Below are positions 35,755 through 45,306 of a DNA stretch of 64,000 bases, piece after piece. The notes beneath the pieces were generated by a model. That model did not search any database, had not been told where the DNA came from, and saw only the letters and a program-made list of their open reading frames with translations. A program made the translations under genes and the position numbers. This DNA is from Planotetraspora kaengkrachanensis (GTDB taxonomy: Bacteria > Actinomycetota > Actinomycetes > Streptosporangiales > Streptosporangiaceae): assembly GCF_016862895.1 (NCBI RefSeq), contig NZ_BONV01000019.1:62001-126000 (forward strand), in the 5' to 3' direction. Position 1 is the stretch's first letter; the number at the start of each line of letters is the position of its first letter.

Positions 35755-36750
35755 ATGACCGGCTCGATCCCACCGTCCGACCGTGAGACCGCGGCCGTCG
35801 ACACACCTCGGGAGTCGTCGCCGACCGAGTTGCAGTGCCGGTTCGCCTCCGACGCCGCACACGAGTTGTGCACGCCGGTCGCGGCGCTGCGCGTCGAACT
35901 GGAAGAGGCCCGGCTTCACCCGGATCAGACCGACCTGTGCGAACTCCTTGATCGCGCGCTGGGGAACGTCGACCGCCTGCAGACGATCGTGACCGATCTG
36001 CTGACGCTCGCGCGGGCCCAGTCCGCCGCACCCATCGACCGTCAGCGTTTCGATCTGGCCCACCTGGTCGGCCTCGAGGTCTCGAGGTACGGCAACCGCT
36101 ATGGGACGCCCGTGCTCCTCGAGACGCTGGGCGACGCCGGGGTCGTCGTCGACGCCGACCGCTTCCAGGTCCGGCGAGTGGTGGCGATCCTGCTGGACAA
36201 CGCCTACCGCCACGCCAGAAGCTCGATCCGCATCCAGGTGCGGTGGGACGGCCAGGCGGCCGAGCTGTCCGTCACCGACGACGGCCAGGGCGTGGACGCC
36301 GCGGACCGGGAACGGATCTTCGAACCGTTCGCCCGGCTCGACGCCGCCCGGGACCGCCGCAAGGGCGGGGCAGGGCTGGGTCTGTCGATCGCCAGGGAGA
36401 TCGTCAGGGCGCACGGGGGGACCTTGGGGCTGGACGGCACCGCTCAGGACGGCGCCCGCTTCGTCGCCCGGCTCCCCGCGGCCGGGCCCGCCGCGGAGGA
36501 GCAGCGCTCCGCATGCCCGGAGGCGACCCGGCTCGCGACCCCGCCGCAGCAGTGGATCAGCGCGTTGTCTGAGAGCGAACCCGCGAACCGCCTGGAGCGC
36601 GGCATCGAGGATCTCCTCGGCGCCCGGGTCCGGAGTCGATGGGGATACAGGTGCGCGCTGCCGGTGCGTCACACACGTGAACGCATGACCGTCCGCCGGC
36701 ACTTCGCGGGGGGAATCCGCCGTTCTCCCACCCGGCCCCTCCCGCGCTGA
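35755..36750 (+). CDS. Sensorless cytosolic histidine kinase (orphan)
   Basis: A 331-residue kinase made only of HisKA (H36 in SDAAHELCTPVAALRVELEEARLHP) and HATPase (DNAYRHARSS, VTDDGQGVDAADRERIFEPFARLD, GGAGLGLSIAREIV). A roughly 85-residue tail resembles no domain and ends Arg/Pro-rich. No membrane or HAMP region is present. The core is closely similar to the membrane kinase at 23525, so this looks like a duplicate that lost its sensor. No response regulator is adjacent. The start is ATG 35755 with GGAAGG upstream. Confidence 0.87.
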   Translation: MTGSIPPSDRETAAVDTPRESSPTELQCRFASDAAHELCTPVAALRVELEEARLHPDQTDLCELLDRALGNVDRLQTIVTDLLTLARAQSAAPIDRQRFDLAHLVGLEVSRYGNRYGTPVLLETLGDAGVVVDADRFQVRRVVAILLDNAYRHARSSIRIQVRWDGQAAELSVTDDGQGVDAADRERIFEPFARLDAARDRRKGGAGLGLSIAREIVRAHGGTLGLDGTAQDGARFVARLPAAGPAAEEQRSACPEATRLATPPQQWISALSESEPANRLERGIEDLLGARVRSRWGYRCALPVRHTRERMTVRRHFAGGIRRSPTRPLPR

Positions 36751-36800
36751 CAGCGCAGGCGCCCCGCGCCGCCCGGCGAGGGCCGCGGCCTGCTACAGCG

Positions 36801-36832
36801 GAAGCCCGCGCCGCATGAGCGGCGCGGGCTTC
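36801..36832. terminator. Bidirectional terminator
   Basis: A perfect 14-bp stem, GAAGCCCGCGCCGC/GCGGCGCGGGCTTC, around ATGA, between the convergent kinase and beta-helix genes. Confidence 0.85.
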
Positions 36833-36853
36833 GCCATGAGCTTGCGACCTCCC

Positions 36854-39130
36854 TTACGGGAAGTCGACCAACGGGGACTCGAGATGCGACGAGTTGGCCG
36901 CGGCACCGGTGTTGTTGATGATGCGGCTGATCGTTCCCGTGCCGCCGAGCGAGACGGTGATCAAGCTGTGGAACTTCACGTTGGGCGTGTTCGGTACCTC
37001 GAAGGAACGGGCCTCGACCACGCTGGGGTTCACGTTGAAGTAGGCGTAGCTGCCGAGCCCCCAGGCCTCGTGGCCGGTGACCGAGTTGCCCACCTTGTAG
37101 GCCGCCCAGCCCTGGGTGGAGCCGTTCATCCAGGCCGACTGGTTGGGCGGGTCGTAGGGAAGCTCGTTCTGGAAGAAGTACGTCCTGCCGCCGTTGCCGT
37201 TCCAGATCACCTGGTACTTCTGGTAGTGCTCGACGAACAGGCCGTACATCGTGACGTTGTCGCCGTTGACGACCAGCCCGGTGTCGGCGGGGTTGACCGT
37301 CCAGCCGACCGTGCCGGGGTGCGAGGTGTCCGAGTGGTCGGCCCGCCACAGCCACATGTGGTCGCCGATCACGTCGCGGCTGTTGATCACGAGGCTCTGG
37401 GTGGCCTTGCCCGCGATGGGGCCGCCGATCCGGAAGAACACGTCGTGCAGCGACGTCGGGTTGGCCGCGTGGCTCTGCGTCGAACCGGCCGGGCCGACCT
37501 GCATCAGCAGCGGCGAGTTGGTCGTGCCCGCCTCGATGAGGATGCCGGCGACCTTCACCCCGTCGACGTCCGCGACCGACATGGCCATGACGCCGTTGTC
37601 GGCCTGGAGCGTGGCCAGTCCGAGACCGAGCACCACCGTGTTCGCCCGGGTCACTCTGATCGTGTCGGTGAGGTGGTAGATGCCCGGGGTGAACAGCAGG
37701 TTCTTGCCCTGGGCGAGCGCGGCGTTGATCTCGGCGGCCGAGTTGCCGGGCTTGGCGATGAAGAACTGGTCGATTGGGATCGAGGAGCCCGCGGACGTCC
37801 CCGAGGTCCAGGTCGCGCCCTGGGCGTTGGACCGCAGCGCGGGCACGAAGACCTGGTAGGCGCCCGCCTGGTCGACGTAGAGGAACGGCTTCTCCCGCAC
37901 CACCGGCGTCGTGCCGACCGTGGTGTAGGACGGGTTGGGGAAGGTGGTCGCGGGCGCGCCGGTCACGCCGGCGAACACGATGTTCCAGTTCTCGCCGGCC
38001 CAGCTGCCGATCTGGGAGTTGCGCGTCAGCCACTGCTGCTGGCTGCCGGAGTTGACCTGACCGTCGATCTTCGAGTCGGAGATCCAGCCGCCGCTCGACC
38101 AGCCTCCGTCGTCGAGCCTGAGGTTGCCCCGCACGTGCATCCGCCGGTACGGCGCCGCCTGTGAGACGGCCCACCTGTCGGTGCCGGACGGGGGGTTCAC
38201 CGAGAGGTTCTCGGCGCCGCGCCAGAAGTTCTGGGTCGCGTTGCCCTGGAACCAGTCGGCCTCGACGTGCACGCCTCCGTTGATGGTCACGTTGTCGGGG
38301 GACATGCCGAGACCGAGGACCTGGGTGTAGAAGCCCACGTTCACGTCGACGTTGTACGAGCCGGGCCGGAACAGCAGCGCGTAGCGGTTGTCGCCGAACT
38401 GGTTGGACTGCTGCTGGCCGAACACGGAGTTGAGCCTGCTCTGGATGGTCGAGGCGGGCATCGAAGGGTCGAAGACGAAGACGTTCGGCCCGAGGTCGGG
38501 GGTGCCGGGGGGTGGTGGGGGAGTCGAGGGGGTGCCCATGGTGAAACTCTGCGCCGCCGTCCCGTTGCAGGTGTACTGCCCGAGCTGGACGCTGTCCGCG
38601 GTGGAGGCGGCGGGCACGTCCAGGCACTTGCCGCTGAATCGGTTGACGAAGTGGTAGGAGCCGCCGGCCTCCTCGACGGGCAGCCACTGCTGGTTGTTGC
38701 CGCCCGAGTAGCTCCACAGCTGGATGGGGGCGTTGTCGGCGGCGGAGACGTCCTTGACGTCCCACGACTGGGCGGTGTTGACGCTCACGTTGACGCGGTA
38801 GTAGCCGCCGCTCGTCGCCTGGAACTGCCACAGCTGGGCGCCGGTGCCGTTGCAGGCGTACTGCTGGACGGCCGTGCCGTTGGCGGTCGCGGCGGCCCGC
38901 GCGTCCACGCACTTGCCGCTGCCGATGTTGACAACCGTTGTGAAGCCGGACGGCGGGGCGGCCGCCTTCGCGGCGGCGGCAGCGGTCGCCGTGCCGGTCG
39001 CCGCCCCCGCGCTCGGGGCCGCCGCGAGTGTCAGGGCGGAGGCGGCCAGAGCCGCCAGGGCCGGGATGAAGAGCCGGCGCCGCCGGGGAGGGGGAGGGAT
39101 GAGGCCGGTGTCGTCGCGTCCCAGAGTCAA
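36854..39130 (-). CDS. Secreted ricin-type lectin plus right-handed beta-helix protein
   Basis: A 758-residue exported protein. The signal peptide (RRRRLFIPALAALAASALTLAAAPSAGA) precedes a ricin B-type carbohydrate-binding module (residues about 60-200, repeats SGKCVDARAAA, SGKCLDVPAAS with Q-x-W motifs). After a Pro linker comes a roughly 540-residue domain (VFVFDPSMPASTIQSRLNSVF... DDGGWSSGGWISDSKIDGQ) of the pectate-lyase-like/GH55-like beta-helix superfamily. Homologues have often been mislabelled adenylyl cyclase. It probably acts on a beta-glucan or other polysaccharide. The start is TTG 39130 with GAGGAG upstream. Confidence 0.82.
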   Translation of the reverse strand: MTLGRDDTGLIPPPPRRRRLFIPALAALAASALTLAAAPSAGAATGTATAAAAAKAAAPPSGFTTVVNIGSGKCVDARAAATANGTAVQQYACNGTGAQLWQFQATSGGYYRVNVSVNTAQSWDVKDVSAADNAPIQLWSYSGGNNQQWLPVEEAGGSYHFVNRFSGKCLDVPAASTADSVQLGQYTCNGTAAQSFTMGTPSTPPPPPGTPDLGPNVFVFDPSMPASTIQSRLNSVFGQQQSNQFGDNRYALLFRPGSYNVDVNVGFYTQVLGLGMSPDNVTINGGVHVEADWFQGNATQNFWRGAENLSVNPPSGTDRWAVSQAAPYRRMHVRGNLRLDDGGWSSGGWISDSKIDGQVNSGSQQQWLTRNSQIGSWAGENWNIVFAGVTGAPATTFPNPSYTTVGTTPVVREKPFLYVDQAGAYQVFVPALRSNAQGATWTSGTSAGSSIPIDQFFIAKPGNSAAEINAALAQGKNLLFTPGIYHLTDTIRVTRANTVVLGLGLATLQADNGVMAMSVADVDGVKVAGILIEAGTTNSPLLMQVGPAGSTQSHAANPTSLHDVFFRIGGPIAGKATQSLVINSRDVIGDHMWLWRADHSDTSHPGTVGWTVNPADTGLVVNGDNVTMYGLFVEHYQKYQVIWNGNGGRTYFFQNELPYDPPNQSAWMNGSTQGWAAYKVGNSVTGHEAWGLGSYAYFNVNPSVVEARSFEVPNTPNVKFHSLITVSLGGTGTISRIINNTGAAANSSHLESPLVDFP

Positions 39131-39355
39131 AGGATCTCCTCTTGCCGCGGTACGCCCCGCAGTCCGGTGCGCACATGGCGGACGTCGTGCTTCGCCCGTC
39201 CGCGGGACGGCAGGAGACGCCCGGGGACGGGTGCGGTCGGTGAAGCCTTCTTGAGTCGTGAAGCCCTCTGAAAGGCAGGCGAATCACCGCCCGGGTGCGC
39301 CGTCCGGGCGGGCGGAGACGGCGGCGCCCGGCTTGTGGCCAGGCCGCCGCCGGGA

Positions 39356-39384
39356 AACGTATTACTGTAAAGTTTCTTTGTCAA
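39356..39384 (-). promoter_or_regulatory. Promoter of the beta-helix protein gene
   Basis: Minus-strand -35 TTGACA (39384-39379), 17-bp spacer and -10 TACGTT (39361-39356), giving a leader of about 220 nt. The spacer holds AAAG-TTT-CTTT (39369-39379), a short inverted repeat that could be a carbohydrate-responsive operator. Confidence 0.6.
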
Positions 39385-39454
39385 TAGGTCTGTCAAGTCC
39401 CTGTGACAAGCGGTTCCGGTGTCCGGCTGGCGATCACGACGGGGATTTCCGGTG

Positions 39455-40270
39455 TCAGTTGTGGTCGAGCCAGTCGAACAGCCGCCGCGTGCCGACGCAG
39501 AACGTGGCGACGTGCTCGTTGCGATGTCGCCGCTTGCGCGTGCCGTTGACCGCGCCCTTCTCGATGAGATCCATGATCCCCTCGGACAACGCCTCGGTGT
39601 GCACGCCCAGGTCGTGGTGGTCCTCGAGCGCGGACAGCAGCGCGTTGGGTATCCGCCCGACCCCGACCTGGAGGCAGGCCCCGTCGGGGATCCGCCCGGC
39701 GATGTGGCGCGCGATCACGAGATCGCGCTCGTCCGGTGTGGCGGGCGGCACCTCGAGCAGCGGCAGGTCGGAGGAGCACCACCCGGCCAACTGGCTGACG
39801 TGGAGCCGGTTCTCGCCCAGGGTGTGCGGCATGTTCGGGTTGATCTCGACGAAGAACGGGATCTCGCCGATGAACGAGGCCGTGTAGTCGGCGCTGGTGC
39901 CCAGGCTGACGTACCCGTTCCTGTCCGGCGGGCTGACCATGGCCAGTGCGATCGTGCACCTGGTCGAGCGCCGCATCAGCAGGGCCGCCTCGCTGAAGTG
40001 CGTGGGGACCAGCTCGACCTGGCCCGCCCAGTACGCCCGGCGGGAACCCGGGCCGAGGAAGTAGTCGACGTGACGCAGATGATCGCCGAACTCCCCGCGG
40101 ATGTAGGCCCGCTCCCGGTAGGGGTCCATCCGGTGGATCCGCACACCGTCGAGCCGGTCGGCGTTCGCTTCCAGGGTGTCGAGCAGCGTGACCGGCTCGC
40201 CGAGCCCGATGGGCACGATCACGTCCGCGCCGGGCGGGATGTGGCCGAGCACGTCGGCGGCGGCGTTCAC
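39455..40270 (-). pseudogene. Acetyl-CoA hydrolase/CoA-transferase family gene, 3'-truncated
   Basis: A 271-residue product with the N-terminal domain and part of the C-terminal domain of 4-hydroxybutyrate-type CoA transferases (HFSEAALLMRRSTRCTIA, LQVGVGRIPNALLSALEDHHDLGVHTEALSEGIMDLIEKG). It stops at FDWLDHN, where family members continue for about 150 residues that include the GxGGQxDF motif. No frame downstream restores them. GTG start overlapping the upstream lyase stop (GTGA). The activity is probably lost; a deletion next to the beta-helix gene promoter is the simplest cause. Confidence 0.72.
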
Positions 40271-41037
40271 GGCCCCTCCTCGGCGAGCAGGCGGTGGGCG
40301 AGCTCCAGCCGCGGTGCGTCGATCATCTGGCCGTCGACGCGTACGGCCCCGCCGCCCGCGGCGGCCTCGACCACCCGGCGTGCCCAGTCGAGCTCGGCGT
40401 CGGTTATGGAGAACGCCTGGTTGACCGGTTCGACCTGGCGCGGGTGCACGCACAGCTTGCCGGCGAAGCCGAGCCGCCGGGCCCGCCGCGCGTCGGAGGC
40501 CGTCAGCGCCGGATCGGACAGGTCGGTGGTCACCCCGTCGAGGGGCGGTGCGAGCTCGTGGGCCCGGGAGACGACCACCAGGCGGGAGCGTGCGTACAGC
40601 AGGTCGTCGTCCGTGGCCCCGATGTCGAGGGAGAAGTCGACGTTGCCGAAGGCCAGCCGTACGGTGTCGGGATGCGCGGCGATGAGCGCGGCGTTCTCGA
40701 GCCCGAGAGCCGTCTCGACGAGCGCGACCGCGGGGACGCCGAGCCCGTCCAGGTCCTCCGGGCTCTCCGCCTTGGGCAGGAACACCCCCAGCAGGCCGGG
40801 ACGGCCGGTGATCGCGGCCATGTCGTCGTCGTGCCACACGGTGTCCACGCCGTTGACCCGCACGTAGGCCCCGTGCCAGCCCAGCGCGTCCGCGACGGCG
40901 GCCCGGGCCGCCTCCTTGTTCTGCGGGGCGACGGCGTCCTCGAGATCGAGGATGCCGACGTCCGCGCCGCTCGCCGCGGCCTTGGCGAACCGGTCCGGCC
41001 GGTCGCCGGGCGTGAACAGCCAGGAACGCACTCTCAT
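40267..41037 (-). CDS. HpcH/HpaI-family CoA-ester lyase (CitE-like)
   Basis: A 256-residue TIM-barrel lyase of the citrate lyase beta/malyl-CoA lyase group, with RSWLFTPGDRPDRFAKAAASGAD, DLEDAVAPQNKEAAR (metal-binding acid), a VRVNG strand and FGNVDFSLDIGA. It likely cleaves or forms a malyl-CoA-type ester. It is coupled to the MaoC gene upstream (ATGA overlap) and the CoA transferase downstream. Together they suggest breakdown of a branched or hydroxylated dicarboxylic acyl-CoA; the exact acid is unknown. Confidence 0.9.
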   Translation of the reverse strand: MRVRSWLFTPGDRPDRFAKAAASGADVGILDLEDAVAPQNKEAARAAVADALGWHGAYVRVNGVDTVWHDDDMAAITGRPGLLGVFLPKAESPEDLDGLGVPAVALVETALGLENAALIAAHPDTVRLAFGNVDFSLDIGATDDDLLYARSRLVVVSRAHELAPPLDGVTTDLSDPALTASDARRARRLGFAGKLCVHPRQVEPVNQAFSITDAELDWARRVVEAAAGGGAVRVDGQMIDAPRLELAHRLLAEEGP

Positions 41038-41579
41038 GATCGATCCACCGCCCGGCGCGCCCGCTCGTCCCAGACGGGGCGCACGGCCGTCACGTCGGGG
41101 CCGTGGCCGCGCCGGTAGACCATCATCGTCCGGTCGAAGACGATGACGATCTCACCGCGCTGGTTGAACCCGACGGTGCGGACGGTCACGATCCCCACGC
41201 TCGGGCGCGACCCCGACGCGCGGAGCCTGAGCACCTCCGACTGTGAATAGATCGTGTCGCCCTCGAACACCGGATGCGGCAGCCGCACCTTGTCCCAGCC
41301 GAGGTTGGCCATGACGTGCTGCGACACGTCTGTCACGCTCTGGCCGGTGACCAGTGCCAGGGTGAACGTCGAGTCCACCAGCCTCCGGCCGAACTCGGTC
41401 TGCGCGGCGTAGTGGGCGTCGAAGTGGACCGGCATCGTGTTCTGGGTCAGGAGCGTCGTCCACACGTTGTCGGTGGCGGTGATCGTGCGCCCCAGCGGGT
41501 GCCGGTAGACGTCCCCGACCGCGAAGTCCTCGAAGTACCTGCCCGACCACGAGACCTTCTCCGTGGCTTCGGTGGCCAT
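41034..41579 (-). CDS. MaoC-family dehydratase
   Basis: A 181-residue hot-dog-fold hydratase with the MaoC pattern SGRYFEDFAVGDVYRHPLGRTIT and DAHYAAQTEFGRRLVDSTFTLALVTG (catalytic Asp/His region), closest in layout to mesaconyl-CoA hydratase-type MaoC proteins. It is the first gene of the operon with the CitE-like lyase. The start is ATG 41579; the frame upstream is open but unconserved. Confidence 0.88.
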   Translation of the reverse strand: MATEATEKVSWSGRYFEDFAVGDVYRHPLGRTITATDNVWTTLLTQNTMPVHFDAHYAAQTEFGRRLVDSTFTLALVTGQSVTDVSQHVMANLGWDKVRLPHPVFEGDTIYSQSEVLRLRASGSRPSVGIVTVRTVGFNQRGEIVIVFDRTMMVYRRGHGPDVTAVRPVWDERARRAVDRS

Positions 41580-41674
41580 GTCGTGTGCCCTTCCCTCGGC
41601 GGCGTTCCTCTCTTCCAGTCTCCGCGCACGTGTTTCGGGTGGTTCGCGCCGGGTTACCGCCGACTCTTCTGTCG

Positions 41675-41689
41675 ATACATCGGATGTAT
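41675..41689. promoter_or_regulatory. Inverted repeat upstream of the MaoC-lyase operon
   Basis: ATACAT-CGG-ATGTAT, perfect 6-bp arms, about 95 bp upstream of the MaoC start. Its TACAT-N3-ATGTA core matches the repeat in front of the ATPase/iclR pair at 7924-7940. Confidence 0.55.
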
Positions 41690-41787
41690 TTTTTGACCAG
41701 TGTTCATAACTGCTTGCTGCCTCTGGACGAAATCCGCCCAGATAGCTGGCCGTAGCCCAACAAATGCCCGATTTCGGCTGGTCAATT

Positions 41788-41833
41788 GGGCGTCTGAACA
41801 TCTCTTGACGCCCTCAGACATCCAATGTTAACT
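41788..41833 (+). promoter_or_regulatory. Promoter and operator of the GH95-like gene
   Basis: TTGACG (41805-41810), 17 bp, TTAACT (41828-41833). GGGCGTC/GACGCCC arms (41788-41813) overlap the -35. The leader to the gene at 42121 is about 280 nt, and I see no other gene in 41834-42120. Confidence 0.55.
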
Positions 41834-42120
41834 ACGCGTAACAGTCTGCAGCTGTGATGGGTGCGACTGGTCCGGACCTCGTGTCCGTGCCGGATCGCAC
41901 CGGTCTTCGCTGCGCAGGGGGGCGGTGAAACCGCCGCCACCGGTCGCCGATCACCGGTGGCGGAGGCGGAGCCGTCCCCCTGCCAGTTTCGCGTCCTCCG
42001 CACCCCTGGTGATCTTGGTGATCTCGGCGTGGGTGAGGCGTGCGATCGATCGAGGTGCGGCCAGGCGAGGCCGCTGCCCAGGTGGCGTCACAGCAGCAGC
42101 GAGTAAGGGAGATCATGTAG

Positions 42121-45100
42121 ATGAGGTTGCTGCGTTCCCTTTCCTTATTACTTCTCGCCGGTTCCCTCGCGGCGGGTGGCCTGGCCGCGCCGGCGCAGGC
42201 CTCGACCACCGACTCGGCATTCGACCAGACGGCGGGGACGCTCAAGGTCGACTACGCGAGCTACCTGTCCAAGCACGACATCGTCTACAACCGGCCCAAC
42301 ACCAACCCGTTGTACGGCCTGACCGTGGGCAACGGCCGTACGGGCGCCATGGTGTGGAACCAGAACGGGCTGACGATGCAGGTGTCGGGCGTCGACCTGT
42401 CCGAGCAGTCGGCGTATGCGGCCGGGTCGGCGAACCTGTACACGATCCCGGGCATGGACACCGGCTACTCGACCTACCAGCAGCGGCTCTCGCTCTATGA
42501 CGGAACCCTGACCACCAAGTACGACTCCAACCGCACGGTCACGATCATGGGATCGCCCAACTCCGAGGTCATGGGCATCCACGTGGACGACAGCCGCGGC
42601 GGCGTCTCGAGCGTGGCGTTCGACCTGAGCATGTGGGACCCGGCGACCGTCACCAACATGGCCGACGTGCCCGACCTGAACACGTGGAAGACCATCTCGA
42701 CGTTCTCCGACGCCAACGTCGCCGGCTTCAGCCGCGGCCAGACCGATGCCAACGGTTTCGGGTACACGATGGCGGCCACCGTGGAGGGCGCGAACTTCAC
42801 CACGCAGGTCGTGGACGGGCGGAAGGTGCGGCTGAACATCACGCCGACCTCCAGCTACACGATCTGGCTCACGGCGGCGAGCAGGATCAACGCTCCCAAC
42901 CGCGACTCGGTGACGCAGGCGCGCAACCAACTCTCCTCGGTCAAGGCGACCGGCTACGCCACGACGTTCAACAACTACAAGAACTTCTGGCACTCGTTCT
43001 GGAACAAGTCGTTCGTCCAGTACTCCAACGGCTCAAAGGACGCCGACTACCTGGAGAACGTCTACTACCTGAGCACGTACATGATCGCCGCGGCGGGCTT
43101 CGGCAACTATCCGGCGCACTTCATCAACGGCGTCTTCCGTGCGACTCAGGACCAGAGCAAGTGGAGCAACGCGTACTGGTACTGGAACCAGCGCGACGTC
43201 TATCTGTCCTTCCTGGCCTCCAACCATCCGGACCTGATCGACCGGCACAACAACCTCTACAGCCGTAACTACAACGCGCTGAAGTCGTACACGCAGACGC
43301 GGTACGGCGTGGACGGGCTGTGGGTGCCGGAGACCATGGGCTGGGACGGCAACGCGCGCGGCACGACCGGCAGCGACTACACCAAGAACATCCTGTCGAC
43401 CGGCTACGAGGCCGCCTACAGCATGTACATGCGGTACCGCTACACCAACGACGCCACCTATCTGCAGAACGTCGCCTACCCGTTCATGCGGGAGACCGCG
43501 AAGTTCTACTCGGCCATGTTGTCCTACGACAGCGCGACCAACACGTACTACATGGCCAACTCCAACTCGCACGAGACGTACTGGAACGTCAAGAACGCGA
43601 TCACCGACCTGGCCGCCGTGCGCAGCATCTTCCCGCTGACCATCCAGGTCAGCCAGCAGCTCGGCGTCGACGCGGGGCTCCGGTCGACCTGGCAGAACGT
43701 GCTCGACCACCTCACGCCGTACGTCGTGTCGAACGGCGCCTACCAGCCGCACCAGCCGCCGATCTCGCAGACCCGCAACGGCGAGAACGTCTCGTCCGAG
43801 CTGATCTGGCCGTACGACCTGACCGGCATCGGCTATTCCGACTACCAGACCGCGGTGAACACGTGGAACCAGCGGCCGTTCCCGTACGGCAACGTGTGGG
43901 CCAACGACGCCGTCCAGGCCGCCCGGCTGGGCCTCGGCGACCAGGCGTACAACGGCATGAAGACGATGCTGCAGAAGTACCAGAACTACCCGAACGGCAT
44001 GACCAACAACACCAACGGCGTCTTCGAGTACCTGGGTGTGCACCTGACGGCTCTGAACGAGACGCTGCTGCAGAGCTACAACGACAAGATCCGCGTGTTC
44101 CCCGCCGTGCCGTCCGACTCGTCGTTCGTCGGGAAGTTCACCCTCCTGGCCAAGGACGGCTTCCTCGTCAGCTCCGAGCGCGAGGCCGGCGAGATCAAGT
44201 ACGTCGGGCTCAAGAGCCAGTACGGCAAGCAGGCGACGGTCGTCAACCCCTGGGGCACCCAGCAGGTCCGGGTCCGCAGGACGTCCGACAACGCGATCAT
44301 CACGACCAGTTCGAGTGGCGAGGTCACCTTCCCGACCGCGGCGAACACGGTCTATGTCGTGGAGCGCACGGCCAAGCCGCTCAGCTCGTACACCTCGACC
44401 ACGCTGACCGGCACGGCCAACCAGGGTGTCAAGACCCTGAGCGGCACCGCGTCCGCCCTCGGCACCGCGGCCCAGACGGCGAACTCGCTGATCAACGACA
44501 CCGAGCTGACGTACGACTCGAACTGGTACCAGACCACGTCCCGGGGTTACGGCGACTACAACGACGACACCCACCACACCAACACCGTCGGCGCGACCGC
44601 CACGTACACCTTCACCGGGACCGGCATCGACTACCTGTCCGAGCGCAACGGCGACATGGGCAACGTCGACGTCTACATCGACAACGTCCTCCAGACCAAC
44701 GTCAACCTCAACGTGTCCGGCGGCCGACAGGTCCAGCAGGTCGTGTTCAGCAAGACCGGGCTGTCCAACGGCCAGCACACCCTGAAGATCGTCAACAAAT
44801 CGACGGCGGTCGGCATGGTCGACGCCGTGCGCGTCACCAGCGGCTCCTCGGGTGCCGGGACGGTCAGCCTGCGCTCCCGGGCCAACAACCTGTACGTCAC
44901 CGCGCCCAGCGGTTCGCCGCTGATCGCGAACCAGACGGCCATCGGGACGAGCGAGCAGTTCGAACGGGTCAACCTCGGCAACGGCAACATCGCCCTGCGG
45001 GCCAGGAGCAACAACCAGTTCGTGACCGCTGAGAACGCCGGAGCCGCCGCGCTGATCGCCAACCGGCCGTCGGCGGGATCGTGGGAGACGTTCCAGCTGA

Positions 45101-45243
45101 TCAACAACTCGGACGGGTCGGTCAGCCTCAGGGCGACGGTGAACAACAAGCTCGTCTGCGCGGAAGGTGGCGGCGCACAGCCGTTGATCGCCAACCGTGA
45201 TGCCGTCGGCCCCTGGGAGTCGTTCGACCTGATCACCAACTGA
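42121..45243 (+). CDS. Secreted GH95-like glycoside hydrolase with CBM-like and fascin-like domains
   Basis: A 1040-residue exported enzyme. A signal peptide (residues 1-27) precedes the beta-sandwich and (alpha/alpha)6 barrel of the GH95-like group (NTNPLYGLTVGNGRTGAMVW; GVDGLWVPETMGWDGNARGT; ANSNSHETYWNVKNAITDLAAVR), ending near residue 750. A jelly-roll-like module (residues about 755-910; YTFTGTGIDYLSERNGDMGNVDVYIDN) and three fascin-like repeats (SLRSRANNLYVTA, ALRARSNNQFVTAE, SLRATVNNKLVCAE) follow. GH95 enzymes are alpha-fucosidases or alpha-galactosidases, so the substrate is probably a plant polysaccharide. The ribosome-binding site is GGGAG at 10 bases. Confidence 0.85.
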   Translation: MRLLRSLSLLLLAGSLAAGGLAAPAQASTTDSAFDQTAGTLKVDYASYLSKHDIVYNRPNTNPLYGLTVGNGRTGAMVWNQNGLTMQVSGVDLSEQSAYAAGSANLYTIPGMDTGYSTYQQRLSLYDGTLTTKYDSNRTVTIMGSPNSEVMGIHVDDSRGGVSSVAFDLSMWDPATVTNMADVPDLNTWKTISTFSDANVAGFSRGQTDANGFGYTMAATVEGANFTTQVVDGRKVRLNITPTSSYTIWLTAASRINAPNRDSVTQARNQLSSVKATGYATTFNNYKNFWHSFWNKSFVQYSNGSKDADYLENVYYLSTYMIAAAGFGNYPAHFINGVFRATQDQSKWSNAYWYWNQRDVYLSFLASNHPDLIDRHNNLYSRNYNALKSYTQTRYGVDGLWVPETMGWDGNARGTTGSDYTKNILSTGYEAAYSMYMRYRYTNDATYLQNVAYPFMRETAKFYSAMLSYDSATNTYYMANSNSHETYWNVKNAITDLAAVRSIFPLTIQVSQQLGVDAGLRSTWQNVLDHLTPYVVSNGAYQPHQPPISQTRNGENVSSELIWPYDLTGIGYSDYQTAVNTWNQRPFPYGNVWANDAVQAARLGLGDQAYNGMKTMLQKYQNYPNGMTNNTNGVFEYLGVHLTALNETLLQSYNDKIRVFPAVPSDSSFVGKFTLLAKDGFLVSSEREAGEIKYVGLKSQYGKQATVVNPWGTQQVRVRRTSDNAIITTSSSGEVTFPTAANTVYVVERTAKPLSSYTSTTLTGTANQGVKTLSGTASALGTAAQTANSLINDTELTYDSNWYQTTSRGYGDYNDDTHHTNTVGATATYTFTGTGIDYLSERNGDMGNVDVYIDNVLQTNVNLNVSGGRQVQQVVFSKTGLSNGQHTLKIVNKSTAVGMVDAVRVTSGSSGAGTVSLRSRANNLYVTAPSGSPLIANQTAIGTSEQFERVNLGNGNIALRARSNNQFVTAENAGAAALIANRPSAGSWETFQLINNSDGSVSLRATVNNKLVCAEGGGAQPLIANRDAVGPWESFDLITN

Positions 45244-45306
45244 ATCCGCTTCAGGCCGGGTCCGGGCGGTCCGGGCCGACGCTGCGGTGGCCGGCGGGCG
45301 ATTCGG

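Noticed and set aside
36669-39287. 872-codon minus-strand frame overlapping the beta-helix gene
   Set aside because: Arg/Pro-rich shadow in another frame of the 758-residue secreted protein, which has a signal peptide, ricin repeats and a ribosome-binding site.
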